Below are positions 24,288 to 32,985 of a stretch of DNA of 64,000 nt, in pieces (the stretch's first letter is position 1; every line of letters begins with the position of its first letter). The DNA comes from Zoogloeaceae bacterium (GTDB taxonomy: Bacteria > Pseudomonadota > Gammaproteobacteria > Burkholderiales > Rhodocyclaceae), in contig JACKLY010000003.1 of NCBI GenBank assembly GCA_024235655.1, positions 124,001 to 188,000 of the forward strand, read 5' to 3'. The notes below the pieces were generated by a model. The model was not told the origin of the DNA, ran no database searches, and saw only the letters and a program-made list of their open reading frames with translations. The translations under genes and the position numbers were made by a program.

Positions 24288-24314
24288 ATAACCATTAGTT
24301 ATAGCAATCTAACT
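24288..24314. promoter_or_regulatory. TAAC/GTTA inverted repeats in the divergent sulfur-gene promoter region
   Basis: ATAAC-CATTA-GTTAT (24288-24302) is a perfect 5-bp-arm inverted repeat, and the overlapping AGTTA-N8-TAACT (24297-24314) is another. They lie just upstream of the ribosome-binding site of the PLP-enzyme gene and about 75 bases before the TauE exporter gene. LysR-type regulators bind such short dyads, so CysB is the obvious candidate. The assignment is inference. Confidence 0.45.
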
Positions 24315-24378
24315 CAATATTCTTTTCCAATCAATTCCCGCTTGTTACCATGCGTTCTCCCTAATATTGCGACGCACC

Positions 24379-25152
24379 ATGGACTGGCTTTACACACTTT
24401 CCGGATTTGCCGTAGGCGCCATTGTCGGCCTCACCGGTGTCGGTGGCGGCTCGCTGATGACTCCTCTGCTGGTGCTGCTGTTTGGCATCCACCCGGCCAC
24501 GGCCGTCGGCACCGACCTGCTTTACGCCGCCATTACCAAGTCTGGCGGCAGCGTGGTGCATGGCCGCAAGGGCCATATCGACTGGAAAATCGTTCGCCTG
24601 CTGGCGACCGGAAGCGTGCCGGCGACTGCCGTCACCATCGCCATCCTGTCGCAATTGCCCAGGCAAAGCGCGGAAGCCACCCACATCATTTCTATCTCGC
24701 TGGGCATCGCCCTGCTGCTGACCGCCTGCGCCATCATTTTCCGCAAGCGCATCCTGAGCTATGCGCAATCGCACGATCAGTCCTTCGTGCATCGCCACCT
24801 GGTGCCGGTGACCATCACCGTAGGCGCCATTCTTGGGGTACTGGTGTCGATTTCATCGGTCGGCGCCGGCGCACTGGGAGTTGCTGCGCTGTTCTTCCTG
24901 TACCCGCACCTGCCCGCCGTACGCATCGTCGGCACCGATGTCGCCCACGCCGTGCCGCTGACGCTGGTGGCCGGCATCGGTCACTGGTGGATGGGCAGTG
25001 TCGATTTTTCCCTGCTCGGCGCACTCCTGCTCGGCTCGCTGCCCGGCATCTGGGTCGGCAGCCACATTTCGGCCAAGGTTCCGGATAAAATTCTGCGCCC
25101 GATTCTTGCCGGCATGCTTGTATTGATCGGCACGAAACTGATTGCCAGTTGA
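24379..25152 (+). CDS. TauE/SafE family anion exporter (probable sulfite/sulfur exporter)
   Basis: A membrane protein of 257 residues with about eight spans, in two TauE repeats. The first begins MDWLYTLSGFAVGAIVGLTG then VGGGSLMTPLLVLLFG, the family's conserved V-G-x-GGG motif. The second is near VSISSVGAGALGVAALFFLY. Its position ahead of cysI suggests it exports sulfite or another sulfur oxoanion or organosulfonate. The ATG at 24379 is used; a TTG at 24367 is also possible, and no clear Shine-Dalgarno supports either. Confidence 0.88.
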   Translation: MDWLYTLSGFAVGAIVGLTGVGGGSLMTPLLVLLFGIHPATAVGTDLLYAAITKSGGSVVHGRKGHIDWKIVRLLATGSVPATAVTIAILSQLPRQSAEATHIISISLGIALLLTACAIIFRKRILSYAQSHDQSFVHRHLVPVTITVGAILGVLVSISSVGAGALGVAALFFLYPHLPAVRIVGTDVAHAVPLTLVAGIGHWWMGSVDFSLLGALLLGSLPGIWVGSHISAKVPDKILRPILAGMLVLIGTKLIAS

Positions 25153-25193
25153 TTGCGTCATAAAGAAACACCAAAAAACAAAGGTCCCCAACC

Positions 25194-26867
25194 ATGTACC
25201 GCTACGATAACTACGACCAAGCCCTCGTCGACGAACGCGTCACCCAGTTTCGTGACCAGGTTGCCCGCTGGAAGGCTGGCGAGCTGTCGGACGAGGAATT
25301 CCGTCCCCTGCGACTGCAGAACGGGCTTTACGTACAGCGCCACGCGCCGATGTTCCGTGTTGCAGTCCCCTACGGCATGCTTTCTTCAATCCAGATGCGC
25401 TGTCTTGCCACGCTTGGCCGTAAGTACGACCGTGGCTACGGCCACTTCACCACCCGCCACAACATGCAGTTCAACTGGCCGGCCATCGAAGATGTGCCGG
25501 ACATGCTGGCTGCACTGGCCAAGGTGGAGATGCACGCCATCCAGACCTCGGGCAACTGCATCCGCAACGTGACCACGGACCAGTTTGCCGGTGTTGCAGC
25601 AGACGAGATCCTTGATCCACGCCCGCTGTGCGAAATCCTGCGCCAGTGGAGCACCTTCCATCCGGAATTCGCCTTCCTGCCGCGCAAGTTCAAGATTGCG
25701 GTGAATGGCGCCAAGGAAGACCGCGCACTGACCTGGTTTCACGATATCGGCCTGCACATCCTGAAAACCGACGATGGCATGGTCGGTTTCCGGGTCATTG
25801 TCGGCGGCGGTCTTGGCCGCACCCCGATCCGCGGCGAAGTCGTCCGTGAGTTCCTGCCCTGGCAGGACATCCTCACCTACTGCGAGGCGATTCTGCGCGT
25901 GTATAACCGCTACGGCCGCCGCGATAATTCTTACAAGGCACGGATCAAGATTCTGGTTCAGGCCCTTGGCGTCAAGGAATTTGCCCGCCAGGTCGATGCC
26001 GAGTGGGAGCACCTCAAGGGCGGCCCGGCAACGATCACGCAGGCAGAGTACGACCGCGTCACCAGTTTCTTCGGTGCGCCGGCCTATGCCATCCTGCCGG
26101 CCATTGATGAGAGCTTCATCGCCCATCAGGCAGAGTCGCTGCCTTTCGCCCGCTGGGCAGAGCGCAACGTACGCCCGCACCGCATCCCCGGCTATGCATC
26201 GGTCACCCTGTCATTGAAGAAGCCGGGCACGGCACCGGGCGACGTCACTTCCGAGCAGATGGAAGCGGCAGCCGATCTGGCCGACCGTTACAGCTTCGGC
26301 GAGCTGCGTGTCACCCACGAGCAGAATCTTGTGCTCGCCGATGTCGAACAGCGCCAATTGTTCGCGCTGTGGCAGGAAGCCAAGGCAGCCAACTTCGCCA
26401 CCCCGAATATCGGCCTGCTCACCGACATGATCGTCTGCCCCGGTGGTGATTTCTGCGACCTTGCCAACGCCAAGTCGATCCCGGTCGCCAATGCGGTGCA
26501 GGACCGTTTCGATGACCTCGACTATCTCTGGGATATCGGCGACATCGAGATCAACTTCTCCGGCTGCATGAATTCCTGCGGCCACCACCATGTCGGCAAT
26601 ATCGGCATTCTCGGTGTCGATAAGGGCAACGAAGAGTGGTACCAGATCACCGTAGGCGGCGAACAGGGCAACAACGCACAGCTGGGCAAGGTTATCGGCC
26701 GCTCCTTCCCGGCCGGTGAAGTCCCCGACGTGATCGAAAAGCTGGTGCGCTTCTACATTGCAGAGCGTCAGGAAGGCGAGCATTTCATCGACACCTTCCA
26801 CCGCATCGGCCTCGACCCGTTCAAGGTTGCCGTTTATGGCGACAAGGCACGCCTGAAGGCAGCCTGA
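25194..26867 (+). CDS. cysI: Sulfite reductase hemoprotein (siroheme/4Fe-4S), CysI type
   Basis: Reduces sulfite to sulfide with six electrons. The 557 residues contain two half-domains; the N-terminal part has YGHFTTRHNMQFNWP and SGNCIRNVTTDQFAGV (siroheme arginines). The 4Fe-4S/siroheme ligands are visible as Cys415-x5-Cys421 (CPGGDFC) and Cys458-x3-Cys462 (CMNSC). No CysJ flavoprotein accompanies it, so electrons probably come from ferredoxin or another donor; the DUF934 protein downstream is a regular companion. It lies 41 bases after the TauE gene, and DUF934 follows after 14 bases. Confidence 0.93.
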   Translation: MYRYDNYDQALVDERVTQFRDQVARWKAGELSDEEFRPLRLQNGLYVQRHAPMFRVAVPYGMLSSIQMRCLATLGRKYDRGYGHFTTRHNMQFNWPAIEDVPDMLAALAKVEMHAIQTSGNCIRNVTTDQFAGVAADEILDPRPLCEILRQWSTFHPEFAFLPRKFKIAVNGAKEDRALTWFHDIGLHILKTDDGMVGFRVIVGGGLGRTPIRGEVVREFLPWQDILTYCEAILRVYNRYGRRDNSYKARIKILVQALGVKEFARQVDAEWEHLKGGPATITQAEYDRVTSFFGAPAYAILPAIDESFIAHQAESLPFARWAERNVRPHRIPGYASVTLSLKKPGTAPGDVTSEQMEAAADLADRYSFGELRVTHEQNLVLADVEQRQLFALWQEAKAANFATPNIGLLTDMIVCPGGDFCDLANAKSIPVANAVQDRFDDLDYLWDIGDIEINFSGCMNSCGHHHVGNIGILGVDKGNEEWYQITVGGEQGNNAQLGKVIGRSFPAGEVPDVIEKLVRFYIAERQEGEHFIDTFHRIGLDPFKVAVYGDKARLKAA

Positions 26868-26881
26868 AAGGAAACACGAAC

Positions 26882-27391
26882 ATGACCCAAATCATCAAGA
26901 ACCGTCAGGCTGTGGCCGACAATTACACCCTGGTCACGCTGGCTGAAGGCGAAGCGCCGGCAAGTACGGCGCTGCCGACAGGCGCCATCATCGTGCCGCT
27001 GGCGGTATGGCAGGCACAGAAAAGCGAACTGACCACCCGCGGCACCCCTGTGGGTGTCTGGCTCGATGTGACCGAAGGCGCTGAAGACGTGGCCGACGAT
27101 CTGGCCTCGCTGCCGGTCATTGCCGTCAACTTTCCGAAATTCACCGATGGCCGCGGTTACTCGACCGCACGCCTGTTGCGTGAGCGCTATGGCTACACCG
27201 GTGAAATCCGGGCCATCGGCGACGTGCTGCATGACCAGCTTTTCCTGATGGCTCGCTGCGGCTTTGACGCCTTCGCGCTGCGCGAGGGCAAGGATATCGC
27301 CAAGGCCCTGAACGCCTTTGCAACCTTCAAGACACCATATCAGGCGGCCGCTGATGAAAGCCGGCCACTGTTCCGCCGCCGCACTGCGTGA
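26882..27391 (+). CDS. DUF934 protein, sulfite reductase-associated
   Basis: A 169-residue cytoplasmic protein of the DUF934 family, repeatedly found directly after cysI in proteobacteria and thought to take part in sulfite reduction; the biochemical role is not known to me. Conserved segments are VPLAVWQAQ, GVWLDVTEGAEDVADDL, VNFPKFTDGRGYSTARLLRE and IGDVLHDQLFLMARCGFDAF. GAAAGGAAAC provides a ribosome-binding site. It sits between cysI and cysH, 14 bases from each. Confidence 0.9.
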   Translation: MTQIIKNRQAVADNYTLVTLAEGEAPASTALPTGAIIVPLAVWQAQKSELTTRGTPVGVWLDVTEGAEDVADDLASLPVIAVNFPKFTDGRGYSTARLLRERYGYTGEIRAIGDVLHDQLFLMARCGFDAFALREGKDIAKALNAFATFKTPYQAAADESRPLFRRRTA

Positions 27392-27404
27392 AAGACAAAC
27401 CACC

Positions 27405-28124
27405 ATGTCAATCAATATCCAACTCACCGAAGGACTGATCGCCTCAACCGCAGAAAAAACCGAGGCCGCCAATAAACTTCTCGCTGACATCGCCCGTAAT
27501 TTCAGCCCGGCCACCTTTGCCAACAGCCTGGGTGCTGAAGACATGGTACTGACCGACCTGATCGTTAACGCCAAGTTGAATATCGAGATTTTTTCGCTCG
27601 ATACCGGCCGCCTGCCGCTGGAAACCTATGACCTGATGGCTCAAGTGAAATCGCACTACGGGCTGAAGCTGAAGATCTTCACACCCCGCCACAAGTTGTT
27701 GGAGCCTTATGTGCGCGAGAATGGCATCAATGCCTTTTACGAATCGGTTGAACTGCGCAAAGCCTGCTGCCACGCGCGCAAGGTAGAACCACTGCAACGG
27801 GCGCTGGAGTCCAAAAAAGCCTGGATCACCGGCATGCGCGCCCAGCAATCGGCAACCCGCGACGGCTTGCCTGTTCGCAGTTATGACGAAGGCAACGGAT
27901 TGGAAAAATTCAATCCACTGGCAGACTGGAGCGAAAAGGAAGTCTGGGCCTACATCAAGCAGCATGCTGTCCCGTACAATGCGCTCCACGACAAGTTTTA
28001 CCCGTCCATCGGCTGCGCTCCCTGTACACGTTCCGTGACTCCCGGCGAAGATGTTCGCTCCGGTCGCTGGTGGTGGGAAAACCCCGAGTCGAAGGAATGC
28101 GGGCTGCACGTCAAAGCGAAATAA
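27405..28124 (+). CDS. cysH: Adenylyl-sulfate (APS) reductase, iron-sulfur type
   Basis: Reduces APS to sulfite and AMP with thioredoxin. The 239 residues carry the 4Fe-4S cysteine set Cys121-Cys122 (RKACCHARKVEP) and Cys204-x2-Cys207 (GCAPCTRSV). These distinguish APS reductases from cluster-less PAPS reductases. The redox Cys232 is in the C-terminal ECGLHVK. The start at the ATG at 27405 (MSINIQLTEGL) is chosen over in-frame codons inside the DUF934 gene. The absence of an APS kinase gene nearby fits the APS route. Confidence 0.95.
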   Translation: MSINIQLTEGLIASTAEKTEAANKLLADIARNFSPATFANSLGAEDMVLTDLIVNAKLNIEIFSLDTGRLPLETYDLMAQVKSHYGLKLKIFTPRHKLLEPYVRENGINAFYESVELRKACCHARKVEPLQRALESKKAWITGMRAQQSATRDGLPVRSYDEGNGLEKFNPLADWSEKEVWAYIKQHAVPYNALHDKFYPSIGCAPCTRSVTPGEDVRSGRWWWENPESKECGLHVKAK

Positions 28125-28164
28125 TTCAGGAAATACGGGGGTGCGGAGATTTTCAACTCGCCGC

Positions 28165-28196
28165 TTTTCCTGTGTCTCTGCGCCTCTGTAGTGAAA
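28165..28196. repeat. Short dispersed-repeat-like element between cysH and cysD
   Basis: On the minus strand the element reads TTTCACTACAGAGGCGCAGA followed by GACACAGGAAAA. In one frame it encodes FTTEAQRHRK, a peptide I recognise from many spurious intergenic ORFs in unrelated bacteria, which suggests a widely spread non-coding repeat. It occupies about 40% of the 81-base cysH-cysD gap. Confidence 0.5.
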
Positions 28197-28205
28197 GGTT
28201 TTTGA

Positions 28206-29141
28206 ATGACTGTACTGACCAAACAAACGCTGAGCCATCTTGATTGGCTTGAAGCCGAAGCAATCCACATCATGCGTGAGGTTGCCGGCCAATGCTCGAA
28301 CCCGGCCCTGCTCTTTTCCGGCGGCAAGGATTCGATCTGCATGCTGCGCGTGGCGGAAAAGGCTTTCCGTCCGGGCAAATTCCCCTTCCCGCTGCTGCAT
28401 GTGGATACCGGCCATAACTACCCGGAGGTGATTGCCTTCCGTGACCGGCGTGCAGCCGAACTGGGCGAACGCCTGATCGTGCGCTCGGTCGAGGATTCAA
28501 TGAAGCGTGGCACGGTGGTCCTCAAGCACCCCGGCGAATCGCGCAACAAGCATCAGTCGGTGACCTTGCTGGAAGCCATTGAGGAACACGGTTTTGATTG
28601 CTGCATCGGCGGTGCCCGGCGCGACGAGGAAAAAGCACGCGCCAAGGAACGGATCATGAGTTTCCGCGACGAGTTCGGGCAGTGGGATCCGAAGAACCAG
28701 CGGCCGGAATTGTGGAATCTTTACAACGCCCGCTCGCACAAGGGTGAAAACATTCGCGCCTTCCCGATTTCGAACTGGACGGAAATGGATGTGTGGCAAT
28801 ACATCGAGCGTGAAAAGCTTGAGTTGCCGTCGATCTATTTCGCTCACACCCGCAAGGTGGTCATCCGCCAGGGCGCGATCGTGCCGGTGAACGTACCGCT
28901 GACTTCCGGCGAACTGACCAACCAGCCCAAAGCCGGAGAAACAATCGTTGATCTGCAAGTGCGCTTCCGCACGGTCGGCGATATTTCCTGTACGGCCCCG
29001 GTCGAATCCGACGCCGACACGGTTGAAAAGATCGTGCTGGAAACGGCAACCACCACCATCACCGAACGTGGCGCCACCCGTCTGGACGACCAGACCTCCG
29101 AGGCCTCCATGGAACAACGCAAGAAAGAGGGTTATTTCTGA
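28206..29141 (+). CDS. cysD: Sulfate adenylyltransferase subunit 2 (CysD)
   Basis: The catalytic PP-loop subunit of ATP sulfurylase, making APS from sulfate and ATP. The 311 residues begin LTKQTLSHLDWLEAEAIHIM with the PP-loop LLFSGGKDSICMLRVAEKAF around residue 40. Other landmarks are the segment IGGARRDEEKARAKER and RKVVIRQGAIVPVN. Its TGA overlaps the cysN ATG (TGATG), which implies coupled production of the heterodimer. Confidence 0.97.
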   Translation: MTVLTKQTLSHLDWLEAEAIHIMREVAGQCSNPALLFSGGKDSICMLRVAEKAFRPGKFPFPLLHVDTGHNYPEVIAFRDRRAAELGERLIVRSVEDSMKRGTVVLKHPGESRNKHQSVTLLEAIEEHGFDCCIGGARRDEEKARAKERIMSFRDEFGQWDPKNQRPELWNLYNARSHKGENIRAFPISNWTEMDVWQYIEREKLELPSIYFAHTRKVVIRQGAIVPVNVPLTSGELTNQPKAGETIVDLQVRFRTVGDISCTAPVESDADTVEKIVLETATTTITERGATRLDDQTSEASMEQRKKEGYF

Positions 29142-30433
29142 TGTCCGCAATGGAAAACCTGCCGCTTGATAAGCACCCCATCGACAACGGCCTGCTGCGC
29201 TTTCTGACCTGCGGCAGTGTCGATGACGGCAAGAGCACACTGATCGGGCGCCTGCTGTTCGATACCAAGACGATTCTCACCGACACATTGACATCGATCG
29301 AGCGTACGTCGCAGAAGCGCGGCATGGAAGCCGTCGATCTGTCACTGCTCACCGACGGCCTGCAGGCCGAGCGCGAACAGGGCATCACCATTGATGTGGC
29401 CTACCGCTATTTCACGACCGGTACGCGCAAGTACATCATTGCCGATGCACCGGGGCACGAGCAGTACACGCGCAACATGGTCACCGCCGCATCCACTGCC
29501 AGCCTGGCCATCATCCTGATCGATGCGCGCAAGGGGGTGCTGACACAGACCCGCCGCCATTCCTACCTCGCCCATCTGGTCAATATTCCGCACCTGATCG
29601 TGGCGGTGAACAAGATGGATCTGGTCAATTACGATCAGGCTGTATTCGAGAAGATCCGCACCGATTATCTGGCCTTTGCCGAAAAGCTCGGCATTGGCGA
29701 TATCCGCTTCATTCCGATGTCGGCATTGAACGGCGACATGGTCGTTGACCGCGGTCAGCACCTCGACTGGTACAACGGCCCGACACTGCTCGACGTGCTC
29801 GAGACATCACCACCGGCACACAACGAAACGGTCGAAAAATTCCGCTTCCCGGTGCAGTACGTCTGCCGCCCGCAGGATTCAGCCAACCCGGAACTCCACG
29901 ACTACCGCGGCTTCATGGGGCTGATCGAATCAGGCATGATCACCGTCGGCGACGAAGTCACCGTGCTGCCATCGGGATTGTCCACCCGCGTCAAGTCCAT
30001 CGAAATCTGCGGTGAAAAACTGACGCACGCCGTTTCCGAACAATCGGTAACCATCCTGCTGGCCGACGAGATCGATATCTCGCGCGGCGACATGATCGTC
30101 AAGACCTGCGAGACTCTGGAGCCGAAGAAACAATTTGAGGCGATGGTCTGCTGGCTCTCGGAACAGCCGATGGATCGGGCACGCAAGTACCTGATCCGTC
30201 ACACCACACGCGAAACCAAGGCGATGGTTGCCGGTATCGAGTACCGGGTGGACATCAATTCGATGGAGTGGGAACCGGCAGAGAAACTGGCGATGAACGA
30301 CATTGCCAAGGTGGCCTTCAAGCTGGCACAACCGATTTTCTGCGATCCCTATTCTGAAAACCGTGGCACCGGCGCTTTCATCGTCATTGATGAATCGACG
30401 AACAATACGGTTGGAGCCGGGATGATCCTATAA
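29141..30433 (+). CDS. cysN: Sulfate adenylyltransferase subunit 1 (CysN GTPase)
   Basis: The GTPase subunit that drives APS formation. It has 430 residues and no C-terminal APS kinase (CysC) extension, unlike CysNC fusions. GTPase motifs are CGSVDDGKSTLIGRLLFDTK (G1), DAPGHEQYTRNMVTAAST (G3) and VAVNKMDLVNY (G4), followed by EF-Tu-like beta-barrel domains. Last gene of the recognised sulfur cluster; a small membrane protein gene starts 7 bases later. Confidence 0.96.
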   Translation: MSAMENLPLDKHPIDNGLLRFLTCGSVDDGKSTLIGRLLFDTKTILTDTLTSIERTSQKRGMEAVDLSLLTDGLQAEREQGITIDVAYRYFTTGTRKYIIADAPGHEQYTRNMVTAASTASLAIILIDARKGVLTQTRRHSYLAHLVNIPHLIVAVNKMDLVNYDQAVFEKIRTDYLAFAEKLGIGDIRFIPMSALNGDMVVDRGQHLDWYNGPTLLDVLETSPPAHNETVEKFRFPVQYVCRPQDSANPELHDYRGFMGLIESGMITVGDEVTVLPSGLSTRVKSIEICGEKLTHAVSEQSVTILLADEIDISRGDMIVKTCETLEPKKQFEAMVCWLSEQPMDRARKYLIRHTTRETKAMVAGIEYRVDINSMEWEPAEKLAMNDIAKVAFKLAQPIFCDPYSENRGTGAFIVIDESTNNTVGAGMIL

Positions 30434-30440
30434 TTCCCCG

Positions 30441-30830
30441 ATGCTGAAATTTTTCGGGGAAATCTGGAGCGATATCGTCGATGGCGTGCGGTGGTTTTTT
30501 TCGCCGCACGCGTGGCGTATCGCTTTGGTTGTCTTGCTCAACCTGGGCATTCTGGTGGCGCTCGGCTATTTCGCCATCGAGAAATACGATTACGGCCGTG
30601 AGGCATTTTCCCGCTGCTTCGGCAGCAAGAACCTGATCTTCATTTCGGAGTTCTTCGCCTTCACCTTTTTCGCACTGTTTGCGCTGGCGACAGTCGGTGA
30701 AATCCTCAACTGGGTGGATGACAAACGGAGCGGGCGCCCGACACCCAAACTGACAGCAATGCTCAGCTACGGCACCCTGACCGGGCTATGTGGCGCGGTA
30801 GCGCTGATGCTGATTGTGCGCTGCGCCTGA
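30441..30830 (+). CDS. Small membrane protein, unknown function (129 aa)
   Basis: I do not recognise it. Three likely membrane segments are visible: IALVVLLNLGILVALGYFAI (about 27-46), ISEFFAFTFFALFALATVGE (68-87) and LTGLCGAVALMLIVRC (112-127). A charged loop, WVDDKRSGRPTPK, lies between the last two. It begins only 7 bases after cysN without a clear ribosome-binding site, so it may be translated through coupling and could be a downstream member of the sulfur operon. Function unknown. Confidence 0.6.
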   Translation: MLKFFGEIWSDIVDGVRWFFSPHAWRIALVVLLNLGILVALGYFAIEKYDYGREAFSRCFGSKNLIFISEFFAFTFFALFALATVGEILNWVDDKRSGRPTPKLTAMLSYGTLTGLCGAVALMLIVRCA

Positions 30831-30848
30831 AACAGCAACAGATTTCAT

Positions 30849-31073
30849 TCAGTAGCGCGTTTCCACACTGGCCACCAGTTCGCCATACAACTGACGCAAC
30901 TGAGCCTCTGAAACGCCCATCAGCACACCATCCTCAATCGCATCCTGCAGCATCTGCTGCAACTCCCGGTAATTCTCGTTCAGCACCTTCACCTTCTCGG
31001 TGCACGAAATCGGGCGCTGTTCATCGTCCCGCCAGACAGGCAGCGACGGATCTTCCGGGTTGACTAGCGACAT
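30849..31073 (-). CDS. Conserved hypothetical small protein (74 aa)
   Basis: A soluble acidic protein: MSLVNPEDPSLPVWRDDEQR, then PISCTEKVKVLNENYRELQQ and helical MLQDAIEDGVLMGVSEAQLR. The ATG at 31073 is chosen because AAGGA lies seven bases upstream and it avoids overlap with rlmB; the reading from 31115 would overlap. It probably forms a short helical bundle. It lies 11 bases after rlmB, likely in one transcript. Function unknown. Confidence 0.75.
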   Translation of the reverse strand: MSLVNPEDPSLPVWRDDEQRPISCTEKVKVLNENYRELQQMLQDAIEDGVLMGVSEAQLRQLYGELVASVETRY

Positions 31074-31084
31074 CTCGAATTCCT

Positions 31085-31816
31085 TCAGCGACGACGACGC
31101 GCCTCGTAGAGGCACACGCCGGCGGCAACCGAAACGTTCAGACTGGACACACTGCCCAGCATGGGAATGCGCACCAGCAAATCACAATTCTCGCGGGTCA
31201 GGCGACGGATTCCCTCCCCTTCCGCACCCAACACCCAGGCGGTAGCTTGCGGCCACTCGGCGGCATAAAGATCGGTACTGCCCTCATCCTCGGTACCTAC
31301 CACAAAGATATCGCGCTCCTTCAGTTCGCGCAGGGTACGTGCAAGATTGGTGACCATGATGTAGGGGACAGTTTCAGCCGCACCGCTGGCTACCTTGATG
31401 GCTGACTGCGTCAGGCCGCAAGCCCTGTCCTTGGGTGCAATGACGGCATGCGCCCCCACCGCATCGGCCACCCGCAGGCAGGCGCCGAGATTGTGCGGAT
31501 CCTGCACACCGTCGAGTACCAGCAGGAAAGGGGGTTCTTCCAGCGTGTCCAGCACATCGTCCAGCGTGATATGTCGCTGCTGTGCAGACACATGGGCCAC
31601 CACCCCCTGGTGGCGAGCACCGGGGGCCATGGCAGCAAGGCGGGCCGCATCCACCGGCATCAGTTTCACTCCCGCCATTTCGGCGTGACGGGCCAGATCC
31701 CGCGCTCGCGCATCGGTTCGCCCGGCATCCACATAGATTTCCTTGACCCCTTCCGGGTCGTGGCGCAGCTTGGCGAGTACGGCATGAAAGCCGAAGATGG
31801 AACGGGTTTGGGACAT
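31085..31816 (-). CDS. rlmB: 23S rRNA (guanosine-2'-O-)-methyltransferase RlmB
   Basis: A SPOUT-class methyltransferase that modifies G2251 of 23S rRNA. The 243 residues have an N-terminal substrate-binding domain (SIFGFHAVLAKLRHDPEGVK) and the trefoil-knot motifs LDGVQDPHNLGACLRVADAV, VLGAEGEGIRRL and IPMLGSVSSLNVSVAAGVCL. The start at ATG 31816 (MSQTRSIFG) follows AGGTTG; the longer reading to 31846 is rejected. Downstream of rnr on the same strand, separated by the opposite-strand GGDEF gene. Confidence 0.95.
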   Translation of the reverse strand: MSQTRSIFGFHAVLAKLRHDPEGVKEIYVDAGRTDARARDLARHAEMAGVKLMPVDAARLAAMAPGARHQGVVAHVSAQQRHITLDDVLDTLEEPPFLLVLDGVQDPHNLGACLRVADAVGAHAVIAPKDRACGLTQSAIKVASGAAETVPYIMVTNLARTLRELKERDIFVVGTEDEGSTDLYAAEWPQATAWVLGAEGEGIRRLTRENCDLLVRIPMLGSVSSLNVSVAAGVCLYEARRRR

Positions 31817-31977
31817 GTTGAGCAACCTGTATTGGCAAGTCGCCATTCTACCAGCCCCGTGGCACCAGACACCCGGAACGATAGCGCTGCCATGTGCCAG
31901 TTTGCTCTGGCGAGAGGCCGGGCGTATCCTTAAACAAAGAATGATCGCTGCACAGAATGCCGACGTCAGGGAGACTC

Positions 31978-32985
31978 ATGGCACATAAACCGATAAAGGA
32001 CAACGCGCATTCATTCGCCATCCGGCTGATGCAGCATCTGGTCGTTCCTACCTTCGTACTTGATGCCGAGCGCCGGGTCATGATCTGGAACAAGGCCTGT
32101 GAGCGGTTGACCGGAATTCCGGCAAAGGAAGTCATTGGCACACAGGATCACTGGCGCGCTTTCTATGACGCACCACGCTATTGCCTCGCAGATATACTCA
32201 CCCTCGGCTGCCTGAACGATCTCGATACGCTCTACACCGCCCACACCGAGCCCAGCGAAACAGGCAACGGCCTGCGCGCAGAGAACTGGTGCACCATGCC
32301 CCAGATCGGTTCTCGACATTATCTGGCCATTGACGCAGGCCCGATTTTTGACGACCACGGAAAACTGATCGCCGTCGTTGAGACCTTGCGCGACATGACC
32401 GAACAGCAGAATGCCCAGACCGCACTGCAGAATCTCGCGGCCTGTGACGGGCTGACCGGCATCGCCAACCGCCGCGCCTTTGATGAACGACTGAAAATCG
32501 AATGGGCACGCGCCGCACGTGATCAGCAACCGATCTCGCTACTGCTGCTGGATGTTGATTTCTTCAAGCGCTACAACGACAACTATGGCCATCAGCAAGG
32601 CGACGAATGCCTGCGCCTGGTGGCCGAAACCATGGCCGCTTCTGTTTTCCGTGCCACCGACCTGCCCGCCCGCTACGGCGGCGAAGAGTTTGTTGTGCTC
32701 ATGCCAAACACCAATCAGAAAGGCGCACAGGCAGTCGCTGAACGTGTTGGCGAACGAATTCGCACCTTGGCTCTGCCACACGCCCACTCCGATGTTGCCG
32801 CTCATGTTACGGTCAGCATCGGGGTTTCATCGGCACTGCCATGCACCGAGCAGGCAGCCAGCAGTCTCGTCGCGATGGCTGACACCGCGCTTTATTCAGC
32901 CAAACACGCGGGCCGTGACCGTGTTGTCCTGTTCGAACCGGCTACTGCGCCAACAACAGCCGAAAGTACTGCTTCAGAGAGATGA
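31978..32985 (+). CDS. PAS-GGDEF diguanylate cyclase
   Basis: A cytoplasmic protein of 335 residues. A PAS sensor domain (about 20-140; MQHLVVPTFVLDAERRVMIW, KACERLTGIPAKEVIG) precedes a GGDEF domain (about 165-325). The active-site loop is GGEEF at residues 234-238, a competent variant, and the inhibitory I-site RxxD (Arg225-Asp228) lies exactly five residues before it, so it should make c-di-GMP with product inhibition. No membrane spans. ATG 31978 follows GGGAGA. The last 12 bases overlap the end of the convergent rnr gene. Confidence 0.92.
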   Translation: MAHKPIKDNAHSFAIRLMQHLVVPTFVLDAERRVMIWNKACERLTGIPAKEVIGTQDHWRAFYDAPRYCLADILTLGCLNDLDTLYTAHTEPSETGNGLRAENWCTMPQIGSRHYLAIDAGPIFDDHGKLIAVVETLRDMTEQQNAQTALQNLAACDGLTGIANRRAFDERLKIEWARAARDQQPISLLLLDVDFFKRYNDNYGHQQGDECLRLVAETMAASVFRATDLPARYGGEEFVVLMPNTNQKGAQAVAERVGERIRTLALPHAHSDVAAHVTVSIGVSSALPCTEQAASSLVAMADTALYSAKHAGRDRVVLFEPATAPTTAESTASER

